From positions 1-64,000 of the forward strand of contig CAIMWF010000147.1 in NCBI GenBank assembly GCA_903845055.1: a stretch of DNA of 64,000 bases, in the 5' to 3' direction. The notes beneath the pieces were generated by a model. That model was not told where the DNA came from. It searched no databases and worked only from the letters and a program-made list of their open reading frames with translations. The translations under genes were made by a program, and so were the position numbers. This document shows, piece by piece, positions 26,713 through 34,079 of the stretch. Positions within the stretch are counted from its first letter, which is position 1, and the number at the start of each line of letters is the position of its first letter. Origin of the DNA: an uncultured Bacteroidales bacterium. Its GTDB lineage: Bacteria; Bacteroidota; Bacteroidia; Bacteroidales; FEN-979.

Positions 26713-27763
26713 TCAGAGCTGTATTTAGGTTCAAACAAATCTAGTAATTGTTTTTCGTATAACAAAACAAGATATTGTTTTAACCGGTATCTCCGACAGC
26801 ACACACCCGGATCAATATTGCCAAAAACTTCCAGGGTAACCTATCACTGGTTCGGGCTTCTTTGAAAAAAGGGAATACCATGTGATGAAAAATCAGTCAT
26901 CCGACACAAAAGTTAAATACGGAATTCAGAACTGCTAACACAGTGAACATTGCATTAATTGCGTTTGATGCCGAAATATGGTAAAATGCAAAATGGCGAA
27001 GCAGTTTTCACCATTTCCCATTTGCCTTGTAGGGGGATCGAGCGTTGAACTCGATACCCCCGGGTTATGAATCCGGCTCGTAAAATTTTATTTATATGTA
27101 ACAACAAGTATTTCAGTTCAGTGTGAGTGTGATTTTGTCCAACTCCTTATCTCACCCCCAAAAACCTCCCTTTTACCTTACCTCATTCCTTACCTCGATT
27201 GAATGGAATATTCAGTATTTGTTCTTCCGCTCCAATGGTTCAGGTAAAGTAGTTAATACATTATGGTTCCAAACCATAAAGGTTATCGCTAAAAGTCCAA
27301 ATCTTTCTTTATCAATACTTTCATCAAGCTTAAAAACTTTAATTCTTTTCCCTGTTTCCCTAACCTCTGCATTTCTCACATGACGCATCCGTTCATACAT
27401 ATATTGTCTTTCCTTAAACTTACCTTATTTCCATTTGCAACTATAACTTGATCTGACAATATGTCTAATGATTTGTCGTAGAGTGAAATAGCCTTAAAAA
27501 ATGGGTAAAAATTATTGGAATGATGATTATTCCATGCCTTTATTTGTCATTATTTTATTGATCTATAAATCGTTAACATGGAGAGTAAATTAAACTATCA
27601 GAAATACAGCAACTTGGAAATAATTTAGAATAAATATAGGAAAACTCTTGCTTTTTGATAATTTTTATTTCTACTTTAGCCTACAATTTACCTAATATTT
27701 TAAAGTAATTAATTATTTGTTAAGTTTTCCTTATTCAATAATGTTTAACCAAATTTTAAAACC
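26713..27763. other. AT-rich intergenic region with a tRNA fragment
   Basis: About 1 kb without a convincing gene. It holds the degenerate copy of the tRNA 3' half and its flank (26977-27080). Short frames at 27123-27383 (+) and 27212-27400 (-) overlap each other on opposite strands. The minus frame could be a decayed gene fragment, but no family is recognisable. The remainder up to the IPTL-CTERM gene is AT-rich leader sequence. Confidence 0.6.
26977..27080 (-). repeat. Degenerate copy of tRNA 3' half and flank (att-like)
   Basis: Aligned with the intact tRNA gene at 37485-37558, bases 27030-27080 match from the acceptor 3' strand through T-arm, variable loop and anticodon stem-loop, with about six differences and no D-arm or 5' acceptor strand. 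Bases 26977-27028 match the tRNA 3' flank (37417-37484), with an 18-19 bp deletion. Same orientation as the intact gene. This is the pattern left when an element inserts at a tRNA 3' end, although the duplicated flank is longer than usual. Confidence 0.7.
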
Positions 27764-28534
27764 ATGAAAAAAATCATTCTCTTTCTGGCGCTGATATTTG
27801 CCTCTACACTAGTTTTTGCCCAAATACAGCCAATAAACAATCCTAACATAAAGGCAACTATTACAAAAGGACAGGCCATTGCCAATAAGCATAACAGCCC
27901 TGACGCCCCCGCAAGTACAATAGTTCTTAATTTTGAAGGATTGACAAATAATGAATCCATTGATCATTATTATGATGGCGGACCGCCTGCAGGTGGTACG
28001 AATTATGGAGTGTATTTTAGTAATGATCCCAATAACTCACAGGCTTTGGCAATTGTTGCAACAACGTCCGGTGGTACAGGTAATTTCTGTAATAATCCTT
28101 CAGGAAATACAATAATGTACTTCTTAACAGGAAATGCCGCAATAATGAATGTCCCTGCGGGATTTACAACTGGTTTTTCGTTTTATTACAGTACCGCCCA
28201 ACCAATGACTATTAATGTCTATGATGGACTTGAGGGATCCGGAAATTTACTTATGACAGCAAATTATCCTGCCCAAAACAATGTTGGTTGCACGTGCAAC
28301 ACATATTGTAATTGGACCCCGGTTGGCGTTTCTTTTGCCGGGACAGCAAGGTCCGTTGCATTTGTGGGTGCTGCAAACTATTGTGGATTCGATGATGTGA
28401 CTTTCGGAAGTGCAACACCTGGTAATGGTGGTACAATCCCAACTGTTTCCCAATGGGGATTAATCATCCTTGGTTTTCTGTTCCTTGCAATTGGCACCAT
28501 TGTTATCCTGAGATGGAGGGGTGCTTCTGCCTGA
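27764..28534 (+). CDS. Secreted protein with IPTL-CTERM sorting signal
   Basis: A 256-residue exported protein. It has a signal peptide (about 1-20) and a beta-rich body with FEGLTNNESIDHYYDGG near 52 and a calcium- or sugar-binding look (YCGFDDVTFGSA near 207). The C-terminus is a textbook IPTL-CTERM signal: TIPTVSQWGLIIL near 224-236, a hydrophobic helix, then RWRG. Such tails are thought to be recognised by exosortase-like or rhomboid-like sorting enzymes; none is encoded here. It lies in the AT-rich region, separate from the T9SS-sorted proteins nearby. Confidence 0.85.
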   Translation: MKKIILFLALIFASTLVFAQIQPINNPNIKATITKGQAIANKHNSPDAPASTIVLNFEGLTNNESIDHYYDGGPPAGGTNYGVYFSNDPNNSQALAIVATTSGGTGNFCNNPSGNTIMYFLTGNAAIMNVPAGFTTGFSFYYSTAQPMTINVYDGLEGSGNLLMTANYPAQNNVGCTCNTYCNWTPVGVSFAGTARSVAFVGAANYCGFDDVTFGSATPGNGGTIPTVSQWGLIILGFLFLAIGTIVILRWRGASA

Positions 28535-28637
28535 TCCGACTTAATTTATCTGTCGTCTTATTTTTCTTATTAACTCTTACCGGAGTTGGGGGAATTTATA
28601 GGTACGGACTTTTCCCAGGGAAAAAAACGTAGCAAAA

Positions 28638-28750
28638 AGCAGGGCAAAACTTTCGCATTCACTGGAATGCGGTTGCTATGGCAGGATAAACGCACTTTTT
28701 TTTCATGCTGGGCTTTGTCCTGCTTATTCCATTACGGTGATGCCACCGTA
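28638..28750 (+). other. Structured region, possible ncRNA
   Basis: Three nested or adjacent stems are visible. An 11-bp outer stem pairs 28638-28648 with 28714-28724 (one G-U). A perfect 7-bp hairpin pairs 28654-28660 with 28665-28671. Another perfect 7-bp hairpin pairs 28733-28739 with 28744-28750. There is no U-tract directly after the last stem, so a simple terminator is unlikely. It could be a small RNA, an mRNA 3' structure of the IPTL-CTERM gene or a recombination site. Confidence 0.4.
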
Positions 28751-28992
28751 GTTACAGATATTTAACCGTGATGTTCATTATTCTCGGAGGATTTATCAGA
28801 TTTGAGAGGACAATAGAATCAGGATTGTGTTGAAAGATAGAGAATATGGCGCGCTGGTGTGACGGTCGAAAAGCCGGACCATCTGACCGCCCTCCGCCGG
28901 TTTTGATTGACCACCTTAATTTATTGACAATCTGTAATATTAAATGATTTGGCTGTTCCGGCGCAGCCTGGTCAAAGCGAATATTTTTTCCA

Positions 28993-29182
28993 CTTTACAC
29001 TTTGCGTAAAAAAGTCGCAGACTTCACTTTTATAATTTGGGAGAGGGATTTAATCGCTGACTTAATAATTTTATGTTCGACAAGCCGAAACCCTTTATTC
29101 CCTGGTCAATTGAAAGCAAAAGTAACGTGATTATAACTTCTTTCCAAAATTATTCCGGGGTTTTCTAATCTTATCTTTTAAC
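28993..29182 (+). repeat. ~190-bp direct repeat, copy A
   Basis: This copy aligns almost without gaps with 32249-32437. Long shared blocks include GCGTAAAAAAGTCGCA, TGAAAGCAAAAGTAACGTG and ATCTTTTAAC. Each copy stands directly upstream of a different toxin-antitoxin module. It contains no obvious coding sequence. Confidence 0.9.
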
Positions 29183-29220
29183 GTCGAATGTTGTTCCCTG
29201 AACATTTTTTGAAAAATGAT

Positions 29221-29228
29221 TATCTTTG
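29221..29228 (+). promoter_or_regulatory. -7 promoter element of the first TA module (TATCTTTG)
   Basis: An exact TAnnTTTG match. It lies inside the longest reading frame (ATG at 29216), so the real antitoxin start must be the ATG at 29243. Confidence 0.65.
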
Positions 29229-29242
29229 TAAAAAGTCGGACA

Positions 29243-29428
29243 ATGAAGACAACTCATCTTCCAAAAGATTTAACCACTAAAAAGAACACAAACTGGGCTT
29301 TACCTGACCAGGCAGTTTCTATCGATGACTTCAAGGCTGAAATAAAAAAAGCCGAGCAAGGCCCGTTTATTAATCCGGATGAATTTGAGCAACGGTTTGA
29401 AGAATGGAAACTCAGGAGAGGCCTGTAA
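29243..29428 (+). CDS. Antitoxin of type II TA module (RelB/ParD-like)
   Basis: A small protein of 61 residues (MKTTHLPKDL start), rich in charged residues, with a helical C-terminal part FEQRFEEWKLRRGL likely to wrap the toxin. No clear DNA-binding motif is recognisable, so the family assignment rests on size and position directly before a RelE/ParE-like gene. The ATG at 29243 is chosen because the promoter's -7 element overlaps the upstream in-frame ATG. It overlaps the toxin gene by 25 bp, which suggests coupled translation. Confidence 0.7.
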   Translation: MKTTHLPKDLTTKKNTNWALPDQAVSIDDFKAEIKKAEQGPFINPDEFEQRFEEWKLRRGL

Positions 29429-29736
29429 TCATTTCAATCCTTGCTGAAACTGACATACAAAACATCTATTTGTATGGCGTCGAAACATTTGGCAAGAACG
29501 CTGCGGAAACTTTCAAGGCTGAACTGCTTTTCATGATCCGTGCACTCAGGAACCTTTATGAAATTCATCCGGAATGCAGGTTTCTTGTAACAAAAAGCCG
29601 GATGTACAGAAATATCATTTTTGGTTCATATCTGGTCATCTGCCGAATTACTCCAACTCGCATTGAAATCCTTAAAGCTATAAGTTCTCGAATGAGCATT
29701 TCAAGATTAAGGACTGCCAGGAAGATAAAACCCTGA
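29404..29736 (+). CDS. RelE/ParE superfamily toxin
   Basis: A 110-residue protein with the RelE/ParE fold pattern: ILAETDIQNIYLYGVETFG near 11-29, then FKAELLFMIRALRNL, and the strand-rich end RNIIFGSYLVICRITPTRIEILKAI near 68-92. ParE-type toxins poison gyrase and RelE-type toxins cleave mRNA on the ribosome; the sequence does not decide which. It forms a two-gene module with the overlapping antitoxin. The next gene (BNR-repeat protein) starts only 32 bp later. Confidence 0.8.
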   Translation: METQERPVIISILAETDIQNIYLYGVETFGKNAAETFKAELLFMIRALRNLYEIHPECRFLVTKSRMYRNIIFGSYLVICRITPTRIEILKAISSRMSISRLRTARKIKP

Positions 29737-29768
29737 GCAAAAATATTGATATTGCTTAGATTAATATA

Positions 29769-31832
29769 ATGAAAGTCAATTGGACCTCATTCAAGCTTTT
29801 AACACTTATAACGATAATATTAAATATCTCCGGTTCCGGCTATGCTCAATGGAAGCAAATATCTGAACCTTACGGTGGTACCATACAATCTGTTGTGATT
29901 TCAGGCAACCAACTGTTCGCCGGGGGAGGTAACCTTTACGTATCTAATGATTATGGTCATACCTGGGAGATCGACAGTGCCTTCCCGGGCCATTCCATCA
30001 ACGTTCTGCTGGTGAAAAATAATTCGATTTTTGCGGTAACCGGAGAACAATTGTACCGCTCTGACGACCAGGGCCTGAACTGGATTCTACTTAACTTCCC
30101 TGCAAGCAATGGAGGCATCATCTTCTTGGCCCGGATGAACAGTACTTTGATCGCCTGTACGAACCCGTACCATCCATCATCGGGATTTTATCGTTCGGAG
30201 GACAACGGGGAGACATGGACCCTGCCTGCAAAGAAACCGCCCGAACAGAATTACAGGGGGATATTCCCCATCGGGCAGACAATATACGCATGTGGTTACG
30301 ACGGAATCTACCAATCCATCGATGAGGGCCTTCACTGGGAGGTTTTTTCCAGTTCAATTAACATCTCTTGTGTGATAGTAAGGGCCAACAACCGCCTGAT
30401 CGTCGCCAAAACGGGATACTGCCTCCGGTCTTATGACGGCGTTAGCTGGGACAGTATAATGAACAATTTGGCCTATCCGACCTGCATGTTGGTGCTCGAT
30501 TCCGTAAACGGCGACCGGCAGAAATTGCTTATGGGGACGGGGACAGGATTGTTCATGTCAGGGGATGACGGAACCACATGGGATCCGGTCGCTGATGTCA
30601 ACCGCAGTAATGGTCATATTTATTGCCTGAATGGGGCTGACTCATCGCTGTTTGCTGCCACATCAAGCGATGGAATTCTGCGATCATCTGACAAGGGAAG
30701 TACTTGGGAAATTGCGAATTCCGGTATACAGGAACGGCTTTATGACTTTGTCGCCGCCAGCGGGAACAATGTTGCAGTGGTGGAACAAAATCATCAGGCG
30801 ATCTTCGTATCAACGGATCGGGGATTGACATGGAAATTCCAAGGTATTGAAGGTGAGCTTTATTCGGGTTGGGTCAACGGAGTGATGATCCAGGACGACT
30901 GGCTGTTTGTATCATCTTGCAGAGGACTCTACCGGAAGAAAATCTCCGATCCGGCGTGGGAGAGGCTTATGCCGGATTCATGCTTTCATCACCTGGCAAA
31001 ATCCGGCAACTTGTTGTATGTTGCAACGTGGTGGGTCATGTTAAAGTCGGAGGACCATGGCGATTCATGGAAAGTATGCAACCAGGGAAAGGTTCTGCCC
31101 GGTGCAATTGGCCTGTCGGCCATTGGTAATACAGTGGTCACCGTGGCGAATATCGGTGGGGTCCACGATACAGTAATGGTATCTACCGATTTGGGAGAAC
31201 ATTTTCTATCAACATCGCTTTATTTCTGGTTCGATGAAGGATTGGCCATGACCCATGACAGTTTTGCATTTTACATCGCATCATCGCACGGGATTTACCG
31301 ATCCAAAAATAATGGTGCGGTCTGGGAACTGGCATCGGATACCTCCCTCTGGTATTTCAACGCGATGACCGCTGACGCAGGGCACCTTTATATCTCAACC
31401 CGTGACGGTGTTATCCGTTCCGGTGACAGGGGAAATTCGTGGACACCGTATAATGAAGGTTTGCCGGGCGATCGCGTTTTTGATATGGCTATCGCGGAAG
31501 ACACTTTGTACGCCATTGGATCTTCAACCTACGCGGGGTTCGGAATCTGCAAACGATCTGCCTGGCCTGTTGGAATTCGGTTTTTGAGTAAAAACCAATC
31601 CGGAATCAGAATCAGTCCGAATCCCACTGATACTAAGTTAAGAATGACTATCCAAGGGTGGGATAATTGCTTGATACCTTATTGCATCTATGATACGAAA
31701 GGAAACGTACAGAAAAATGGTATATCAAATACAGTTGGAGAAATTACTGTTGAGGACATAATTCCAGGCATGTATTTGTTATATGTCAGTCTTCAGAATC
31801 GGAATTATACCATTCCATTCATCAAAAATTAA
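29769..31832 (+). CDS. BNR-repeat secreted protein with T9SS C-terminal domain
   Basis: A 687-residue exported protein with a signal peptide (about 1-26, ending GYA-Q). It carries many Asp-box/BNR-type units of the kind S-D-G-x-T-W (for example SNDYGHTWEI, SEDNGETWTL, SGDDGTTWDP and SSDKGSTWEI), spaced to form one or two beta-propellers of the sialidase/Ycf48 type. The catalytic residues of sialidases are not evident. The C-terminus (about 600-687; IRISPNPTDTKLRM, then PGMYLLYVS) is a type A T9SS sorting domain, so it is exported to the surface. It follows the first toxin gene closely and may be co-transcribed. Confidence 0.85.
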   Translation: MKVNWTSFKLLTLITIILNISGSGYAQWKQISEPYGGTIQSVVISGNQLFAGGGNLYVSNDYGHTWEIDSAFPGHSINVLLVKNNSIFAVTGEQLYRSDDQGLNWILLNFPASNGGIIFLARMNSTLIACTNPYHPSSGFYRSEDNGETWTLPAKKPPEQNYRGIFPIGQTIYACGYDGIYQSIDEGLHWEVFSSSINISCVIVRANNRLIVAKTGYCLRSYDGVSWDSIMNNLAYPTCMLVLDSVNGDRQKLLMGTGTGLFMSGDDGTTWDPVADVNRSNGHIYCLNGADSSLFAATSSDGILRSSDKGSTWEIANSGIQERLYDFVAASGNNVAVVEQNHQAIFVSTDRGLTWKFQGIEGELYSGWVNGVMIQDDWLFVSSCRGLYRKKISDPAWERLMPDSCFHHLAKSGNLLYVATWWVMLKSEDHGDSWKVCNQGKVLPGAIGLSAIGNTVVTVANIGGVHDTVMVSTDLGEHFLSTSLYFWFDEGLAMTHDSFAFYIASSHGIYRSKNNGAVWELASDTSLWYFNAMTADAGHLYISTRDGVIRSGDRGNSWTPYNEGLPGDRVFDMAIAEDTLYAIGSSTYAGFGICKRSAWPVGIRFLSKNQSGIRISPNPTDTKLRMTIQGWDNCLIPYCIYDTKGNVQKNGISNTVGEITVEDIIPGMYLLYVSLQNRNYTIPFIKN

Positions 31833-31999
31833 TTTCGTTGTAGGAATTAATAGGGTTGAAAAGGAATGATAATCCAACATATATCCTTATAATCTAACAG
31901 ATTGTAACTTTATTATAAAATAAAATCTTCGCAGGTCAAAGTATGCAATATTAGCAGAAATCAGGAATTTAGAAACACATTTTGTCGCAATTCAACATA

Positions 32000-32046
32000 A
32001 AAAATACCCACAATATATTGATGGACAATAAATTGTGGGTATTTTT
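32000..32046. terminator. Bidirectional intrinsic terminator
   Basis: A perfect 15-bp inverted repeat (32000-32014 with 32032-32046) around a 17-nt loop, with A-tract and T-tract arms, so it can terminate in both directions. It is directly followed by the tRNA-end repeat at 32046. Confidence 0.8.
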
Positions 32047-32063
32047 GTAGCGGGATCGAGAGT
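32046..32063. repeat. Exact 18-bp copy of the tRNA gene end (att-like core)
   Basis: TGTAGCGGGATCGAGAGT is identical to 37483-37500, which covers the 3' acceptor strand and T-stem of the tRNA gene plus two flanking bases. It has the same orientation as the tRNA copy and the degenerate 27029-27045 copy. Tyrosine-recombinase elements that target tRNA genes leave direct repeats of this kind. Confidence 0.75.
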
Positions 32064-32248
32064 ATACAGATAAAAACTATATACTGATAATCAATTAGTT
32101 GAAAATCAAAAATACCCCTTTTATAGTGCTTTTCAGGTGGTTTTGTCGCAGTTTTTGTCGCAAAAGTGCAACGAATTTTCGTTGTAACATCTCCTTTCCC
32201 GGTCTTCGGATCCAGAGTTTTTAAAACGTCATAGTAACGTGGTTTACA

Positions 32249-32437
32249 CTTTACACTGTGCGTAAAAAAGTCGCAAACTTCACTTTTTTGATTTGGGAGG
32301 GGGAATTAACCTTTGCCTTCCTGATGATCAGTTCGACAGGCTGAAACCCTTTATTCCCAGGTCATTTGAAAGCAAAAGTAACGTGTTTAAAACTTCTTTG
32401 CAAATTTATTTCGGGTTGTCGAATTTTATCTTTTAAC
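32249..32437 (+). repeat. ~190-bp direct repeat, copy B
   Basis: The second copy of the sequence at 28993-29182, ending 42 bp before the -7 element of the second toxin-antitoxin module. Both copies point in the same direction relative to their modules. Confidence 0.9.
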
Positions 32438-32479
32438 TGTCTCTTATAAAATTTAATTGTTTCCTAATAAAGAAACATT

Positions 32480-32487
32480 TATCTTTG
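32480..32487 (+). promoter_or_regulatory. -7 promoter element of the second TA module (TATCTTTG)
   Basis: An exact TAnnTTTG match 16 bp before the toxin ATG at 32504. A TTGT at 32457-32460 lies 19 bp upstream and can serve as the -33 element. Confidence 0.7.
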
Positions 32488-32503
32488 CGCATATTTTTAC
32501 TGT

Positions 32504-32845
32504 ATGACTGAAAAATTTCAAGTTCAGTTTTTGGAAGAAGCAGCAAGGTTTATTGAAAACCTTGACGAAAAGACGAGAGATAAAGTCATTTATAATATTC
32601 AAAAGGCAAGATTTTCAAATGATAAAGAGCTGTTCAGAAAACTAAAGGACGAAATCTGGGAGTTCAGGACCTTGTTTAACAAAACCCATTACAGACTCTT
32701 TGCATTTTGGGACAAGACCGGAAAGACAGAAACCGTCGTAATTGCAACCCACGGACTTGTTAAAAAGACCGACAAAACACCAGGTTCTGAATTGGAAAAA
32801 GCAGAGAAAATCAGGCAACTTTATTTTAAAAGGAACAAACAATGA
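32504..32845 (+). CDS. higB: HigB-like toxin (Gp49/DUF891 family)
   Basis: A 113-residue toxin of the RelE-related HigB/phage Gp49-like family, expected to cleave mRNA on ribosomes. The family pattern VQFLEEAARFIENLDEKTRDKV near 8-29, LKDEIWEFRTLFNKTHYRLF near 47-66 and VIATHGLVKKTDKTP near 77-91 is clear, including the His-G and K-K-T segment. The toxin gene comes first and the antitoxin second, the usual higBA order. It overlaps higA by 4 bp. Confidence 0.88.
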   Translation: MTEKFQVQFLEEAARFIENLDEKTRDKVIYNIQKARFSNDKELFRKLKDEIWEFRTLFNKTHYRLFAFWDKTGKTETVVIATHGLVKKTDKTPGSELEKAEKIRQLYFKRNKQ

Positions 32846-33168
32846 AAGGTAAACCGTTACAAACAATAAGTCTGGATGAAGTTACCGATAAATATATTGG
32901 TAAACCAGGCTCTCCAAAGCGTGAAGCATTCGACAACGAATTGCGTCTTGATCTGCTCGGAGAGGCTATTAAACAAGCAAGAAAAGAGCGCCATTTGACT
33001 CAGGAAGAACTTGGGCAGTTAGTTGGTGTTAAAAAAGCACAAATCTCCAAATTGGAAAACAGCCTGACACAAGCCCGGTTTGATACGATAATTAAAGTTT
33101 TTAATGCGCTGAACGCCCGGGTAAGTTTTAACGTCGAGTTGCTCAATCAGATCGTTAAACTTGCATGA
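32842..33168 (+). CDS. higA: HigA-like antitoxin (XRE helix-turn-helix)
   Basis: A 108-residue antitoxin. Its C-terminal half (about 38-92) is a Cro/C1-type HTH (EAIKQARKERHLTQEELGQL, then KKAQISKLENS), which should neutralise HigB and repress the operon promoter. It starts inside the toxin stop (ATGA overlap). The next gene, a response regulator, begins one base after its stop, so the regulator is probably on the same transcript and under HigA autoregulation. Confidence 0.88.
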   Translation: MKGKPLQTISLDEVTDKYIGKPGSPKREAFDNELRLDLLGEAIKQARKERHLTQEELGQLVGVKKAQISKLENSLTQARFDTIIKVFNALNARVSFNVELLNQIVKLA

Positions 33169-33169
33169 C

Positions 33170-33907
33170 ATGAATTGCCTTATCATCGATGATGAAAACC
33201 ACTGCATCCAATCCCTGATCAAGCTGATTGAAAAGAAATTCAGCGAAGTCAAAATTCTCGGGACCTGCCTTGATTCAACAACCGCATTTGACCAGATCAT
33301 GCAGTTAAAGCCGGATTTCATTTTCCTTGATATCGAGATGCCTTTCCTGAATGGGTTTGATCTGCTTTCCAAGTTTGAAAAGCTGTTTTTTGAGGTGATC
33401 TTTACCACCGCATACGATGCTTATGCCATTAAGGCTATTAAGTTCAGTGCACTCGATTATTTGTTAAAGCCAATAAATCCCGAAGACCTTGATGTTGCGA
33501 TTGAAAAGGTTAAAAGCAAACATAGCTATGTCAGCCAGGAACAACTCCAGCTTGCTAAAACTATAAATAACAGGCATCTGCCCGATACGATTGCCTTGCC
33601 AACCACAGATGGGTTGACATTTACCCAGGTGAATGATATCATATATTTCTCTGCAGAAAGCAATTACACAAGAATTCATTTGACAGATAAAAGCGATATC
33701 CTTCTTTCAAAAACCCTCGGTGATGTGGACGAACTGTTTCGCGACTACCATTTTTTTCGTATTCATAATTCCTTTCTCATCAACCTGAAGCAAGTCAAAA
33801 AGTATATACGGGGAGATGGGGGTGAGGTAATAATGAGCAATGGCCAGAACCTCCAGGTGGCCCGCACGCGGAAGACTGATTTCCTGAATGAATTTATGCG
33901 GATCTGA
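33170..33907 (+). CDS. LytTR-type response regulator
   Basis: A response regulator of about 245 residues. The receiver domain (about 1-120) holds the acidic pocket DDE near 6-8, the phosphoacceptor Asp in FIFLDIEMP near 48-56, and the conserved Lys of LLKPINP near 100. A LytTR DNA-binding domain (about 140-240) has FSAESNYTRIHL, FFRIHNSFLINL and the final RTRKTDFL segment. The ATG at 33170 is preferred to the TTG at 33161, which overlaps the higA stop. Its cognate kinase is probably the LytS-type sensor at 35325-37403, separated from it by one secreted-protein gene. Confidence 0.92.
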   Translation: MNCLIIDDENHCIQSLIKLIEKKFSEVKILGTCLDSTTAFDQIMQLKPDFIFLDIEMPFLNGFDLLSKFEKLFFEVIFTTAYDAYAIKAIKFSALDYLLKPINPEDLDVAIEKVKSKHSYVSQEQLQLAKTINNRHLPDTIALPTTDGLTFTQVNDIIYFSAESNYTRIHLTDKSDILLSKTLGDVDELFRDYHFFRIHNSFLINLKQVKKYIRGDGGEVIMSNGQNLQVARTRKTDFLNEFMRI

Positions 33908-33974
33908 TCCGCTGCCTGCCAATAAAAATTTCCTACCTGTTACAGCACAATTCCTGCCAGCGGATAAGTTCCGC

Positions 33975-34005
33975 TTGATTTCACTTTTCCCGGAACCTAC
34001 ATTTG
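33975..34005 (+). promoter_or_regulatory. Promoter for the second BNR-repeat gene
   Basis: TTGA at 33975-33978 and TACATTTG at 33998-34005 are separated by 19 bp, a good Bacteroidota -33/-7 pair. The leader to the ATG at 34080 is about 68 nt. Confidence 0.65.
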
Positions 34006-34079
34006 TTTATTCTTGAATTGAAAATCGATAAATTCATTCGTAAACCCAAAATCGTCCAATTATAAATAATTCAATCGCC

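Larger units (their letters stand above)
28535..29242. other. Gene-free stretch with hairpins and repeat copy A
   Basis: No supported gene. It holds a cluster of strong inverted repeats at 28638-28750 and the first copy of a ~190-bp repeat at 28993-29182, followed by the promoter of the first toxin-antitoxin module at 29221. Confidence 0.7.
31833..32503. other. Gene-free junction between the two cassettes
   Basis: No gene is visible. It holds the terminator (32000-32046), the exact tRNA-end repeat (32046-32063), several copies of a TTTGTCGCA motif (31981, 32152 and 32164 areas) and repeat copy B (32249-32437), and ends at the promoter of the second TA module. Confidence 0.7.

Noticed and set aside
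27123..27400. Two overlapping short frames on opposite strands (86 and 62 residues)
   Set aside because: Neither shows a recognisable motif, promoter or start context, and they overlap; possibly a decayed fragment, but not supportable as genes.
28638..28724. Hairpin cluster considered as an integron attC site
   Set aside because: The conserved GTTRRRY/RYYYAAC core boxes are absent and no integron integrase is present.
28993..29182. Repeat considered as an insertion sequence or transposase remnant
   Set aside because: No coding potential in any frame and no terminal inverted repeats; kept only as a direct repeat.
29769..31832. BNR protein considered as an active sialidase
   Set aside because: Asp-boxes are present, but the catalytic Arg triad and nucleophile arrangement of sialidases could not be recognised.
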